In this document: positions 1 through 8,532 of the stretch, piece after piece
Numbering within the stretch: position 1 is the first letter of the stretch
Layout of the letters: every line of letters starts with the position of its first letter
Source of the DNA: Bacteroidales bacterium
Lineage (GTDB): Bacteria > Bacteroidota > Bacteroidia > Bacteroidales > DTU049
Direction of reading: 5' to 3'
DNA: 64,000 nt
Assembly (NCBI GenBank): GCA_026418905.1
Contig: JAOAAK010000009.1
Location: forward strand, 53,238 to 117,237
Translations under genes and position numbers: made by a program
Notes under the pieces: generated by a model
What the model saw: the letters and a program-made list of their open reading frames with translations, nothing else
What the model was told of the DNA's origin: nothing
Database searches by the model: none

Positions 1-1
1 T

Positions 2-709
2 GAAAAAAGATATGAAGATGCTTCACGAAGTTTAGAAGAAAGATTGAGAAGAATAGCTTCTTTTTATCAAAATAAGTTTAAACATGAATTTCTTCCTAAT
101 TGGGCAAGCGGGTCAGTGAAGGATGTCATAGTTGATTTTGCAAAAAAAGAAGATATTCAACTTATAGTCATAGGGAAGTCCGGCCACTCATCCGTTTTTC
201 AGAATTCCATTGGTAAGCATGCTTTTCAGATTTTGTATTCATCTCCCAGTCCTGTTTTGGTTATTGATCAGATTGTCAAACAAACATTTAGAAAAATATT
301 GCTTCCATTAGATTTAAAGAAACCTGTACAGAACAAATTGCTTGCTGCTATGTTATTTAGCCGGCAATACGGTGCACCTCTCAAAATCATCCATATTGTA
401 ACTCCTGAATATAGATCAAATGTTCAAGAATATGAGGAAAAATTGCTTCAAATCAAAAACTATCTCACGGACTACAATATTGCCAGTTCCTACGAATTGG
501 TTTATGATTTTGATTATCCCTCTAAAATACCACAAAAAATTGTTGACTATGCGAAATACAACGAATGTGACTTAATTATGATGATGACCCAACAAGAATT
601 TGACTTCAAAGACATGTTTATAGGTTCGACGGCATCTGGCGTAATACGATACAGTAAAATTCCTGTACTTTCCATAACACCTTCGTTTAGTTTGGTGCAA
701 ATTTTATGA
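2..709 (+). CDS. Tandem universal stress protein (UspA family), 5'-truncated by the window edge
   Basis: The reading frame is already open at base 2, so the true start lies outside the window; the in-frame TTG at 44 is not a convincing start. The visible part holds the C-terminal half of a first Usp alpha/beta domain, ending near the VLVID stretch, and then a complete second Usp domain that opens with a KILLPLDL strand and ends with IPVLSITP. Two-domain Usp proteins of about 280 residues are common in Bacteroidota and are cytoplasmic stress proteins that bind nucleotide or other small ligands. The second domain lacks an obvious G-2x-G-9x-G(S/T) ATP-binding signature, so ATP binding is doubtful. 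It stops 57 bases before the peroxiredoxin gene, which suggests a shared stress role, although this is inference. Confidence 0.8.
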   Translation, partial: EKRYEDASRSLEERLRRIASFYQNKFKHEFLPNWASGSVKDVIVDFAKKEDIQLIVIGKSGHSSVFQNSIGKHAFQILYSSPSPVLVIDQIVKQTFRKILLPLDLKKPVQNKLLAAMLFSRQYGAPLKIIHIVTPEYRSNVQEYEEKLLQIKNYLTDYNIASSYELVYDFDYPSKIPQKIVDYAKYNECDLIMMMTQQEFDFKDMFIGSTASGVIRYSKIPVLSITPSFSLVQIL

Positions 710-766
710 TAAAAGTCATGATTGTCGTATCTTTTTTCTAAGATATTTATTTTTCAAAAAAACTTT

Positions 767-1399
767 ATGAGAAATTTGATTGGAAAACCAGCTCCTTATT
801 TTAATGCACCCGCTATTGTAGGCGGAGAGAAAATTATTGAAAACTTTTCTCTAAAGCAGTATTTGGGAGAAAAGTATGTAATTTTCTTCTTTTATCCGAT
901 GGATTTTACTTTTGTTTGCCCAACTGAAATTTTAGCTTTCCAGAAAGATTTACCTGAATTTGAAAAAAGAAACGTACAAGTGGTGGCCTGTAGTACTGAT
1001 GCTATTTATTCTCATTATGCATGGCTTCATACGCCGCGCAATAAGGGTGGCATACAGGGCGTTACTTATCCTTTGGTAGCAGACGCAACAAAAACTATAG
1101 CGGCTGCTTATGGTGTGCTAGATGGAGAATATTCTTTCAACGATCAAGGTGAACTTATCTACGATGGTAGTGGAGTTGCCTATCGAGGTTTATTTCTTAT
1201 TGATAAACAAGGTATAATTCGACACATGTTGATTAATGATAACTTTTTGGGTCGTAGTACTGAAGAGGCTTTGCGCTTGGTGGATGCGTTGCAGTATTAT
1301 GAAAAGTATGGTGAAGTCTGTCCTGCAAATTGGCAACCAGGAAAGAAGGCACTAAAAGCAACACCTGAAAGTATTAGTGAATACTTGATAAATAATTAA
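767..1399 (+). CDS. 2-Cys peroxiredoxin (AhpC/TSA, Prx1 class)
   Basis: This 210-residue thiol peroxidase reduces hydrogen peroxide and organic hydroperoxides in the cytoplasm. The peroxidatic cysteine is C51 in the FVCPTE motif, and the resolving cysteine lies in the VCPANW motif near the C-terminus, so both halves of the typical 2-Cys cycle are present. The length fits the Prx1/AhpC class. The ATG at 767 (MRNLIGKPAP) is chosen over an in-frame TTG at 722 because the family starts with this L-G-x-x-A-P segment. The gene ends just before a strong intrinsic terminator, so it is probably expressed alone or with the upstream Usp gene. No AhpF or thioredoxin reductase lies next to it; the thioredoxins at 33.9-34.8 kb are possible electron donors, but that is only a guess. 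Confidence 0.95.
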   Translation: MRNLIGKPAPYFNAPAIVGGEKIIENFSLKQYLGEKYVIFFFYPMDFTFVCPTEILAFQKDLPEFEKRNVQVVACSTDAIYSHYAWLHTPRNKGGIQGVTYPLVADATKTIAAAYGVLDGEYSFNDQGELIYDGSGVAYRGLFLIDKQGIIRHMLINDNFLGRSTEEALRLVDALQYYEKYGEVCPANWQPGKKALKATPESISEYLINN

Positions 1400-1417
1400 G
1401 GAAACCATGCATGAAAG

Positions 1418-1441
1418 AGCCACCATTGGGTGGCTTTTTTT
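1418..1441 (+). terminator. Intrinsic terminator after the peroxiredoxin gene
   Basis: A 7-bp perfect stem (AGCCACC/GGTGGCT) with a 4-base loop is followed directly by a T tract. It sits 18 bases after the peroxiredoxin stop codon and only 12 bases before the next ATG, so the following gene needs its own promoter or depends on readthrough. Confidence 0.85.
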
Positions 1442-1453
1442 ATTTTTGCTTGG

Positions 1454-2443
1454 ATGAAAAAAAGAATTCTACCTATTTTCATACCTGAGGCTGGATGCTC
1501 ACGTTCTTGTGTCTATTGCAATCAATTTATCATTACTGGGAGACAAGTAAGTATCGACTTTGAACAAATAAAGTTCTTTGTAAACAGTGTTTTGAGTGTT
1601 CACATCAAAGAACCTTTAGAAGTGGCTTTCTATGGAGGTTCATTTTCGGGCTTACCTTTTGAAACACAAGAAAAATTGTTAAAAATTATTAAGCCTTTCA
1701 TTGAGGAAGGCAAAGTGATCTCGATTCGTTTGTCGACAAGACCTGATTTGATTAACAAAGATAAACTCGACTTTCTTTCAAATTTTTACATAAAGCACAT
1801 AGAATTGGGAGTTCAGTCCACAGATGACGATGTTTTGAAGCTTTCTGGTAGGCTTTATAACCGTGACGATGTATTTCATTCAGCCCAACTTATTAAAAGT
1901 TTTGGTTTTTTGCTTGGTTTACAGATCATGATTGGGTTACCAGGTGATAATGATGAAAAAACACGACAAACGGCTTTTGATGTTTCTGCTTTGCAACCAG
2001 ACGGAGTACGGATTTATCCGACACTTGTGTTAAAAAATACTTCCCTTGAGAATTGGTACAAACGTGGGATTTATGAACCTCTTACACTCGATAGGGCTAT
2101 AGAACAATGTTGTTGGCTGTACGATTTTTTTCGAAGTCAACATATCAAAATATATAAAATGGGCATTCATCCCGGAATGCAATTAGAAAAAAACCTAGTA
2201 GCAGGGCCATTTCATCCGAATTTTCATCAATTGGTCATGACGGAATATTATTATCGTAACATAACTTCTTATTTAAAACTAGATTTAGAGAACATTATTT
2301 ATTCTTCACCATCGTTGATACCTTCCATAGTCGGATTTGAAAGAAAAAACATAAAACGTTGGATTCATTCCAGGTTTAAGTGTAAAGTTTTACCAGATTA
2401 TTCGATAGCAAATGAATCAGAATGGTACGTATGTTATCATTGA
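1454..2443 (+). CDS. Radical SAM protein, Elp3-like/YhcC-type family
   Basis: This 329-residue radical SAM protein binds a [4Fe-4S] cluster through C15, C19 and C22 (a CxxxCxxC motif in AGCSRSCVYCNQ). It has the GGSF strand motif used for SAM binding and a conserved GLQIMIGLPG segment, as in Elp3-like and YhcC-like enzymes. It has no acetyltransferase domain, so it is not a full Elp3; the substrate is unknown and probably RNA or a small molecule. An in-frame GTG at 1430 lies inside the terminator hairpin, so the ATG at 1454 is chosen. The stop overlaps the next gene by 32 bases, indicating translational coupling to the DUF6873 protein. A TATTTTTG promoter-like box (1441-1448) ends 5 bases before the ATG. 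Confidence 0.85.
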   Translation: MKKRILPIFIPEAGCSRSCVYCNQFIITGRQVSIDFEQIKFFVNSVLSVHIKEPLEVAFYGGSFSGLPFETQEKLLKIIKPFIEEGKVISIRLSTRPDLINKDKLDFLSNFYIKHIELGVQSTDDDVLKLSGRLYNRDDVFHSAQLIKSFGFLLGLQIMIGLPGDNDEKTRQTAFDVSALQPDGVRIYPTLVLKNTSLENWYKRGIYEPLTLDRAIEQCCWLYDFFRSQHIKIYKMGIHPGMQLEKNLVAGPFHPNFHQLVMTEYYYRNITSYLKLDLENIIYSSPSLIPSIVGFERKNIKRWIHSRFKCKVLPDYSIANESEWYVCYH

Positions 2444-3104
2444 TTATAGAGCTCATGAAATTCAATTAGCATTAACCAAGTTAGGTTACAAAGTATTTCC
2501 TTTTTCTGCTAAAGGATTAGTTTATCCTGCTATCGAAGGTCATCCAGATATTTTTCTTTTTACGGATGGATCTCAGTGGATTTTAGCACCCAATACGCCT
2601 AAAGAAATTATTGGAATATTCGAACAAAAAAAAGTTGCCTTCAAATTTGGTCATCAACCTGTTGGGAAAAAATACCCTGAAACAGTAAGATACAATATCT
2701 ACATAGATAAAGATGTCAGCATCATTCATGTTCATATTGATAAGATTTTCGAAGAAATTATGACGGACCAAAAGATAGTGAAAGTTACTCAGGGGTATGT
2801 AAGATGTAATGTATTTCGATTAGGAAATGAATTTATAACTTCTGATGTTCATATCCATAATGCTTTGATATCAGGAGGCTTCGCATCTCACTATGTAAAT
2901 CCTTCGGAGATTAGGCTTTTCAATGTAAATCACGGATTTATTGGAGGATGTCTGGGAAGAAAGGACTCTGAAGTTTTCTTTACAGGGAGTAGATCCTTTG
3001 TTTTTTTTCCTTTGATAAAAAAGTTATGCAAGAAATATAATCTGAATCTCACTTGTTTAACTCATCATTTACCTCTTGATGTTGGAGGTATTTTTTTTAT
3101 ATAG
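2412..3104 (+). CDS. DUF6873-type protein, predicted GME (amidinotransferase-like) fold
   Basis: This 230-residue protein matches from memory the DUF6873 group, assigned to the guanidine-modifying-enzyme fold (relatives of dimethylargininase). The typical segments are an N-terminal IIDYRA strand, a central TQGYVRCNV segment followed by FITSD, and a glycine-rich NHGFIGGCLG stretch that contributes a His and a Cys of the sort used by GME enzymes. No reaction is established for the group. The ATG at 2412 starts 32 bases inside the upstream radical SAM gene, so the two proteins are probably made together and may act in one pathway. Hydrolase or ligand-binding roles are both possible. Confidence 0.65.
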   Translation: MNQNGTYVIIDYRAHEIQLALTKLGYKVFPFSAKGLVYPAIEGHPDIFLFTDGSQWILAPNTPKEIIGIFEQKKVAFKFGHQPVGKKYPETVRYNIYIDKDVSIIHVHIDKIFEEIMTDQKIVKVTQGYVRCNVFRLGNEFITSDVHIHNALISGGFASHYVNPSEIRLFNVNHGFIGGCLGRKDSEVFFTGSRSFVFFPLIKKLCKKYNLNLTCLTHHLPLDVGGIFFI

Positions 3105-3119
3105 ATTTTTCATTTTACT

Positions 3120-3127
3120 TAATTTTG
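3120..3127 (+). promoter_or_regulatory. Possible -7 element (TAATTTTG) for lpdA
   Basis: It matches the Bacteroidota TAnnTTTG consensus and lies 13 bases before the ATG of the dihydrolipoyl dehydrogenase gene. No convincing -33 TTTG is visible upstream, so this is weak support. Confidence 0.3.
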
Positions 3128-3140
3128 GGAAAATTTGAAT

Positions 3141-4532
3141 ATGAATTTTGATGTCATAATCATTGGCAGTGGCCCGGGCGGTTATGTGGCTGCCATTCGC
3201 GCCTCTCAATTAGGAATGAAAGTAGCTGTGGTGGAAAAAGCAGAACTCGGTGGCATTTGTCTTAATTGGGGGTGTATACCAACCAAAGCTTTACTCAAAA
3301 GTGCTGAAGTTTATTCTTACTTTCAAGAGGCTAAGCACTTTGGAATTCATATTTCTGGAGAAATTAAGCCCGATTTTCAATCCATTATCCAGCGAAGTCG
3401 TGAGGTTGCTCAAACCATGAGTAAAGGAATCCAGTTTTTATTCAAAAAAAACAACATTATCGTATTCGAAGGCTATGGTAGTTTGACTCCAGACAAAAAA
3501 GTTTTAGTGCAAAGAAACAATGGTGTAACTGAACTACTCGAAGCTAAACATATCATCATTGCAACTGGTGCTAGAGCAAAAGAACTACCTCATATACCCA
3601 TCGATGGTAAGAAAGTTATTAGCTACCGTGAAGCCATGTCTTTGTCAGATCAACCTCAAAAATTGCTTGTTATTGGCAGCGGTGCGATTGGGGTTGAATT
3701 TGCTTATTTTTATAGGATGATGGGAACAGAGGTTTATTTAGTAGAGTTTTTACCACGCATAATTCCTTTAGAGGATGAAGAAGCTTCTAAAGAACTGGAA
3801 AGAACTTTCAGAAGAATGGGAATTCGAATTTACACATCTTCCGAGGTAAAAGAAATAAATTCAAATAATGAAAAATGCCAAGTTTGCATCAAGACGCCTA
3901 AAGGTGAAGAGGTAATTGAAGTTGATCAGGTGCTCTCAGCAATTGGAGTAAAAGCTAATATTGAAAATATTGGACTTGCTGAGGTTGGCGTGAAAACGGA
4001 TGGAGAAAAAATATTAGTCGATGAATTTTATCGTACATCGGTGCCAGGTATTTGTGCCATAGGTGATGTGGTGCCCGGGCCTGCATTAGCTCATGTTGCT
4101 TCTCACGAAGGTATAGTCTGTGTCGAAAAAATAGCCGGTCTACCACCTCAACCAATTAACTATCAACATGTACCTTTTGCTATTTACACTCACCCAGAAA
4201 TAGCTTCTGTTGGATTGAAAGAAAAAGATGCATTAGATAAAGGGCTTCGGATAAAAGTGGGTAAGTTTCCCTTCATTGCCAATGGAAAAGCTAAGGCATC
4301 GGGGCAAACCACTGGTTTTGCAAAACTCGTTTTTGATGAAGAAAGCCTTGAGCTTTTAGGTGCCACGTTAGTTGGAGCTCATGCTACTGAAATGATTTCA
4401 GGAATCGTTCTTGCTCTAAAACAAAGAGTTAAAGCTCACGATATCGTAAAAACCATTCATCCCCATCCAACACTATCCGAAGCAATTATGGAAGCAGCTG
4501 CAGTGGCTGAAGGCGAAGTGATTCATTTATAA
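3141..4532 (+). CDS. lpdA: Dihydrolipoyl dehydrogenase (E3)
   Basis: This 463-residue flavoenzyme reoxidises dihydrolipoamide with NAD in the pyruvate/2-oxoacid dehydrogenase and glycine cleavage complexes. The N-terminal FAD motif is GSGPGG (residues 9-14). The redox-active disulfide is C40/C45 in GGICLNWGCIPTK. A second Rossmann motif (GSGAIGVEFA) binds NAD, AIGDV closes the FAD domain, and HPHPTLSEA near the C-terminus gives the catalytic His-Glu pair. The ATG at 3141 is preferred to an in-frame TTG two codons upstream because the FAD strand starts at once. No E1 or E2 genes are nearby, so the partner complex is encoded elsewhere. It ends 4 bases before the asparagine synthetase-like gene. 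Confidence 0.96.
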   Translation: MNFDVIIIGSGPGGYVAAIRASQLGMKVAVVEKAELGGICLNWGCIPTKALLKSAEVYSYFQEAKHFGIHISGEIKPDFQSIIQRSREVAQTMSKGIQFLFKKNNIIVFEGYGSLTPDKKVLVQRNNGVTELLEAKHIIIATGARAKELPHIPIDGKKVISYREAMSLSDQPQKLLVIGSGAIGVEFAYFYRMMGTEVYLVEFLPRIIPLEDEEASKELERTFRRMGIRIYTSSEVKEINSNNEKCQVCIKTPKGEEVIEVDQVLSAIGVKANIENIGLAEVGVKTDGEKILVDEFYRTSVPGICAIGDVVPGPALAHVASHEGIVCVEKIAGLPPQPINYQHVPFAIYTHPEIASVGLKEKDALDKGLRIKVGKFPFIANGKAKASGQTTGFAKLVFDEESLELLGATLVGAHATEMISGIVLALKQRVKAHDIVKTIHPHPTLSEAIMEAAAVAEGEVIHL

Positions 4533-4536
4533 CTGT

Positions 4537-6396
4537 ATGTGTGGAATTCTTGGTATTGTAGCACTCAAAGGTAATTTAGATGATGTAATTTTAGACTTTA
4601 AAGATGGTTTGCAAAGTCTATACCATCGCGGACCCGATGGCAGTGGATGGTATATTTCTCCCAATGGTCGGATCATTTTGGGCCATCGAAGACTTTGTAT
4701 TATGGATACATCGGAACTATCCGCACAACCCTTTTTTGACGAATCTAAAAATTACGTGCTTGTTTTTAATGGTGCAATATTTAATTTTAATGAATTGCGT
4801 TTAATACTTCAAAAAGAAGGGTATATCTTTAGAACCACAGGTGATACTGAAGTTGTTTTGCGGTCCTACCAACATTGGGGGCCTTATTGTTTTAATCTTT
4901 TTAACGGTTTTTTTGCTATAGCAATTTATGATGTGAAGAAAGACGAACTTGTTTTGGCACGAGATAGATATGGAGAAAAACCACTTGTTTTATACCGAAA
5001 CTCACACTATATTGCTTTCTCATCAGAAATACGTGCTTTTAAAGCATTGAATTTTCCCCTTAGCATCGATAAAAAATCAGTAGGTTTGTACTTTAAATAC
5101 ACATATATTCCTGAACCTCATTCAATTTACAAAGAAATTACCAAAGTAGTTCCTGGCACATATCTTTTTATTCATAATGGTAATGTTCAGCAGCATCGCT
5201 ATTATACTTTTTCATCTCAATCAAAGGAACATCTAACTCAACAGGAAAGTAGAATCGTTATCAGAAATTTATTTGAAGACAGCGTAAAATTACGACTTCA
5301 TGCCAAGGTGCCTGTAGCGGTATTTTTAAGTGGAGGCATTGATTCTACATTGGTGTCTTATTTTGCGTCGAAAATTGTTCCTGACATTCAGGCCTTTACC
5401 ATCAGTTTTCCTGAATATCCGTACTTAAACGAAGCTGAAATAGCTTCCGAAACAGCTAAAGTATATCATTTGAAACATGAAATTGTACCAATTGCAAAAG
5501 ACTTGTTGCATAATAATGCAATGGAACTTTTAGATGGCTTAGATGAGCCATTTGCCGATTCTTCTGCTATTGCAGCTTATACACTTTTCCGAGCTGTAAA
5601 AGGACGATACAAAGTTGTTCTTACAGGGGATGGTGGCGATGAATTGTTTGCAGGGTACAGAAAACACGTTGCATGGTATAAAGCTATGCGTTTTCCATTT
5701 TACCTTTATCCACTTTTTTTTGCAGTAAGCAGTATGCCATTACCTGCCAATCGATACAATCCTTTTGCTGATTGGTTCAGAAAAATTAAAAAATTTTCCG
5801 AATTGATACGATGCAAAACTTCGGAGTATTATGATTTTCTGGCTTCATTTCATCAGCATGATGTGCTAAAAGATTTAATAATTCATTCTGAATGTTACGA
5901 CTTACTTCAACTTCAATCGCTTGATATACATACTTTAAATGATTTTTTATTAAGAGATTTTCAGTTCGTTCTCCCATCCGACATGTTGAGGAAAGTTGAT
6001 GCAGTGTCTATGTTTAACAGTGTTGAAGCTCGGTCTCCTTTGTTGGATTATCGGCTTGTGGACTACGTTTTTTCTTTACCTGAAGAGTGGAAATTAGACG
6101 GTCGGAATGGCAAAAAATTGCTTAGAGAGTTTTTTAGCGACTTATTGCCCGATCATGTTAGAAAACAGCGAAAACGAGGATTCGAAATACCGCTTGATTT
6201 ACTTTTAAGTTCTATGCTGAAAGTTGATTCTAAGATTTTTGATGTGACTTTTGTGCAAAAGCAAGGTATATTTAAGCAAAAAGGAGTAGAGCGTTTGAAA
6301 AATATGGTACGACAGGGAAAAATTAAAGAGCAAGCATATTTGATTTGGGCCTATGTAGTTTTTCAAAATTGGTATTTGAAGTATGGAGAAGACTAA
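4537..6396 (+). CDS. asnB: Asparagine synthetase-like glutamine amidotransferase (AsnB family)
   Basis: The 619-residue protein starts with MCGILGIV, so Cys2 becomes the N-terminal nucleophile of a class II glutaminase domain. The synthetase half carries the ATP-pyrophosphatase loop SGGIDS at residues 265-270 and the TGDGGDELFAGY motif. It uses glutamine nitrogen and ATP to amidate a carboxylate, aspartate in true AsnB. Genes of this type placed next to glycosyltransferases often amidate sugar acids or act in surface polysaccharide synthesis. Here the next gene is a glycosyltransferase overlapping by 14 bases, so a polysaccharide role is as likely as asparagine synthesis. Sequence alone does not separate the two. 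Confidence 0.9.
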   Translation: MCGILGIVALKGNLDDVILDFKDGLQSLYHRGPDGSGWYISPNGRIILGHRRLCIMDTSELSAQPFFDESKNYVLVFNGAIFNFNELRLILQKEGYIFRTTGDTEVVLRSYQHWGPYCFNLFNGFFAIAIYDVKKDELVLARDRYGEKPLVLYRNSHYIAFSSEIRAFKALNFPLSIDKKSVGLYFKYTYIPEPHSIYKEITKVVPGTYLFIHNGNVQQHRYYTFSSQSKEHLTQQESRIVIRNLFEDSVKLRLHAKVPVAVFLSGGIDSTLVSYFASKIVPDIQAFTISFPEYPYLNEAEIASETAKVYHLKHEIVPIAKDLLHNNAMELLDGLDEPFADSSAIAAYTLFRAVKGRYKVVLTGDGGDELFAGYRKHVAWYKAMRFPFYLYPLFFAVSSMPLPANRYNPFADWFRKIKKFSELIRCKTSEYYDFLASFHQHDVLKDLIIHSECYDLLQLQSLDIHTLNDFLLRDFQFVLPSDMLRKVDAVSMFNSVEARSPLLDYRLVDYVFSLPEEWKLDGRNGKKLLREFFSDLLPDHVRKQRKRGFEIPLDLLLSSMLKVDSKIFDVTFVQKQGIFKQKGVERLKNMVRQGKIKEQAYLIWAYVVFQNWYLKYGED

Positions 6397-7597
6397 CAAA
6401 ATACGTATTTTTCGACTTTTAAATAGATTCAACCTAGGTGGACCAACGTATAACGTCAGTATTTTAACTCGTTCCATAGGTGAACCTTTTGAAACCATGT
6501 TGGTTGGTGGAGTTCATCAAGTTTATGAAACTCATTCATTACACATTCCTCATAGTATGGGTCTTGATCCAATAGTACTACCTTGCTTGAAGCGCAGCCT
6601 TTTGCCATGGAATGACCTTCGAGCTTTATTTAAACTTCGCGATATGATGAGAGACTATCAACCTCTGATTTTTCATTCTCATGCTTCCAAAGCTGGTGTT
6701 CTTGGCAGAATAGCAGCTTATCAGATGGGGATACCAATTATAGTACATACATTTCATGGTCATGTATTCGAAGCGTACTTTAATCGATCTATTTCTTCTT
6801 TTTTTACTTGGATAGAACGAAGACTTACTAGAATTTCAGATGCAATTATTGCTTTAAGTGAGCGACAGAAAAAAGATCTGGTTGAAAAGTTTAAAATAGC
6901 CCCAGAAGAAAAAGTTCATATCATTCCCAATGGTTTTGATCTAGAGAAATTTTTTAATTGTGATGTTCAGTTAAAAAGATCAGAAATCAGATCTCAGTTT
7001 AGGCTCGATGATGATCATTTTGTTCTTGGGTGGGTAGGTAGGTTAGTGCCAGTCAAAAATCCTTTGATGTTTGCAGAAGTCATTTATCAACTAGTTAAAC
7101 TAGGGAAAAAAATCAAAGCTTTTGTTGTGGGTGATGGAATGATGATGAAACCATTTGAACTGTATTTGAACAAACATGCAATTACCTACTCGTTTCATAC
7201 TGATAAAGATGCTGTTGTTTACTTTTTATCTTGGCAAAGGGAAATGACTTCAGTTTTACCAGCGTTAGATGCCCTTGTTTTAACTTCAGATAATGAAGGA
7301 ACACCCGTTTCTCTGATTGAAGCACAGGCTTGTCAAATCCCAGTAATTACAACTGACGTTGGCGGCATTCCTGATATTGTCATCTCAGAAAAAACGGCTT
7401 TACTATCTCCCAAAAGAAATATACCTGCCATGGTAAAAAATATTATAACTTTGATAGAAAACAGCCAGCTACGAGAAGAAATGCGAAGATATGGTCAGGA
7501 ATTTGTGAAGCAAAATTTTACATACGAACTTCTTATTCAACGTATGAGGTCATTGTATTTTGATTTGTTGCGTAAAAAAGGCATCATAGAAATATGA
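6383..7597 (+). CDS. Glycosyltransferase family 4 (GT-B fold)
   Basis: This 404-residue retaining glycosyltransferase has a GT4 layout. The N-terminal half has a NLGGPTYNV glycine-rich acceptor loop and an FHSHASKAGVLGR segment. The C-terminal half has GWVGRLVPVKNP and the nucleotide-sugar signature from E305 to E313 (E-x7-E, EGTPVSLIE). It transfers a sugar from an activated donor to a lipid-linked glycan or other acceptor at the cytoplasmic membrane; donor and acceptor cannot be read from sequence. It overlaps the asnB-like gene by 14 bases and the dehydrogenase by 4 (ATGA), so the three are translationally coupled. Confidence 0.9.
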   Translation: MEKTNKIRIFRLLNRFNLGGPTYNVSILTRSIGEPFETMLVGGVHQVYETHSLHIPHSMGLDPIVLPCLKRSLLPWNDLRALFKLRDMMRDYQPLIFHSHASKAGVLGRIAAYQMGIPIIVHTFHGHVFEAYFNRSISSFFTWIERRLTRISDAIIALSERQKKDLVEKFKIAPEEKVHIIPNGFDLEKFFNCDVQLKRSEIRSQFRLDDDHFVLGWVGRLVPVKNPLMFAEVIYQLVKLGKKIKAFVVGDGMMMKPFELYLNKHAITYSFHTDKDAVVYFLSWQREMTSVLPALDALVLTSDNEGTPVSLIEAQACQIPVITTDVGGIPDIVISEKTALLSPKRNIPAMVKNIITLIENSQLREEMRRYGQEFVKQNFTYELLIQRMRSLYFDLLRKKGIIEI

Positions 7598-8532
7598 AAA
7601 AAATTGTTTTTGCTGAACCTATTCATTACTTAGAGAGTGAAATTCTTGATTTACAAAAAAATATCCAAGAGTTAGGTCATATTGTGGAATTTTATCTTGA
7701 AAAACCTTCGTCAGAAGAGGATATAGTTAATCGTTGTTTCGATGCTCATATGGTAATTGTGAGTAATTATCCTCTGAAAAGGATATTACTTGAACGTCTT
7801 ACGAATCTCGAACATATTGGAGTGGCTTTCAGTGGCTTAGATCATATAGACTTAAATTATTGTCGTGAAAAAGGAATTCGAGTTTCAAATACTCCTGGTT
7901 ATTCAACTCAAGCAGTTGCTGAGCAGACCATACTTATGACATTGATGCTACTTAGAAATGCAATAAAAATGCATGAACTAACATTGGCAAGCAGGGATCG
8001 TGGTGGTTTTCTTGGACAAGAACTTGCAGGAAAAACTGTTGGAATTATTGGTTTTGGCAAGATTGGGAGAAGAGTGGCCGAGCTATTTGACTCTTTTGGT
8101 TCTAACATACTCATAGCAGAACATCCTTCCATTATAGATTCCCCTTATCCTATCGTAAGTATTAATGAACTTTTAAGAACTTCTGACATTGTTACTCTCC
8201 ATGTTCCTCTAAAAGAGGGAAATTATCATTTATTATCGCGAGACCGTATTTTTTCTATGAAAAAAGGATCCTATTTGATAAATGTTGCACGTGGGAAAGT
8301 GGTAGATTACGAAGCACTTAGGGATGCATTGATTAATCGGCATTTGGCAGGTGCAGCTTTGGATGTTTATGAAATAGAACCACCATTACCTAATGATTAT
8401 CCTCTTCTTAAATTACCGAACGTTATTTTATTCCCTCATACTGCTTATGCTACACAAGAAGCTATCAGTAGACGTTTCTCTATGTTAAAACATATCATTT
8501 TGAATTGGTTAATGGAGGAAGAAAGTTCATGA
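7594..8532 (+). CDS. D-isomer-specific 2-hydroxyacid dehydrogenase
   Basis: The 312-residue protein has an NAD-binding Rossmann domain with GFGKIG near residue 152 and the catalytic triad of the family: R233 in the VARG motif, E262 in YEIEPP, and H282 in FPHT. It interconverts a 2-keto acid and a D-2-hydroxy acid. Relatives include phosphoglycerate, glycerate and phosphonate dehydrogenases. It lacks the C-terminal ACT domain of many SerA proteins. Coupling to the amidotransferase and glycosyltransferase suggests it supplies or recycles a precursor for that pathway, but the substrate is unknown. Its stop overlaps the cyclase start (ATGA). Confidence 0.85.
   Translation: MKKIVFAEPIHYLESEILDLQKNIQELGHIVEFYLEKPSSEEDIVNRCFDAHMVIVSNYPLKRILLERLTNLEHIGVAFSGLDHIDLNYCREKGIRVSNTPGYSTQAVAEQTILMTLMLLRNAIKMHELTLASRDRGGFLGQELAGKTVGIIGFGKIGRRVAELFDSFGSNILIAEHPSIIDSPYPIVSINELLRTSDIVTLHVPLKEGNYHLLSRDRIFSMKKGSYLINVARGKVVDYEALRDALINRHLAGAALDVYEIEPPLPNDYPLLKLPNVILFPHTAYATQEAISRRFSMLKHIILNWLMEEESS

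Noticed and set aside
1430..1453. Upstream GTG start for the radical SAM gene
   Set aside because: It lies within the terminator hairpin and adds residues that the family lacks.
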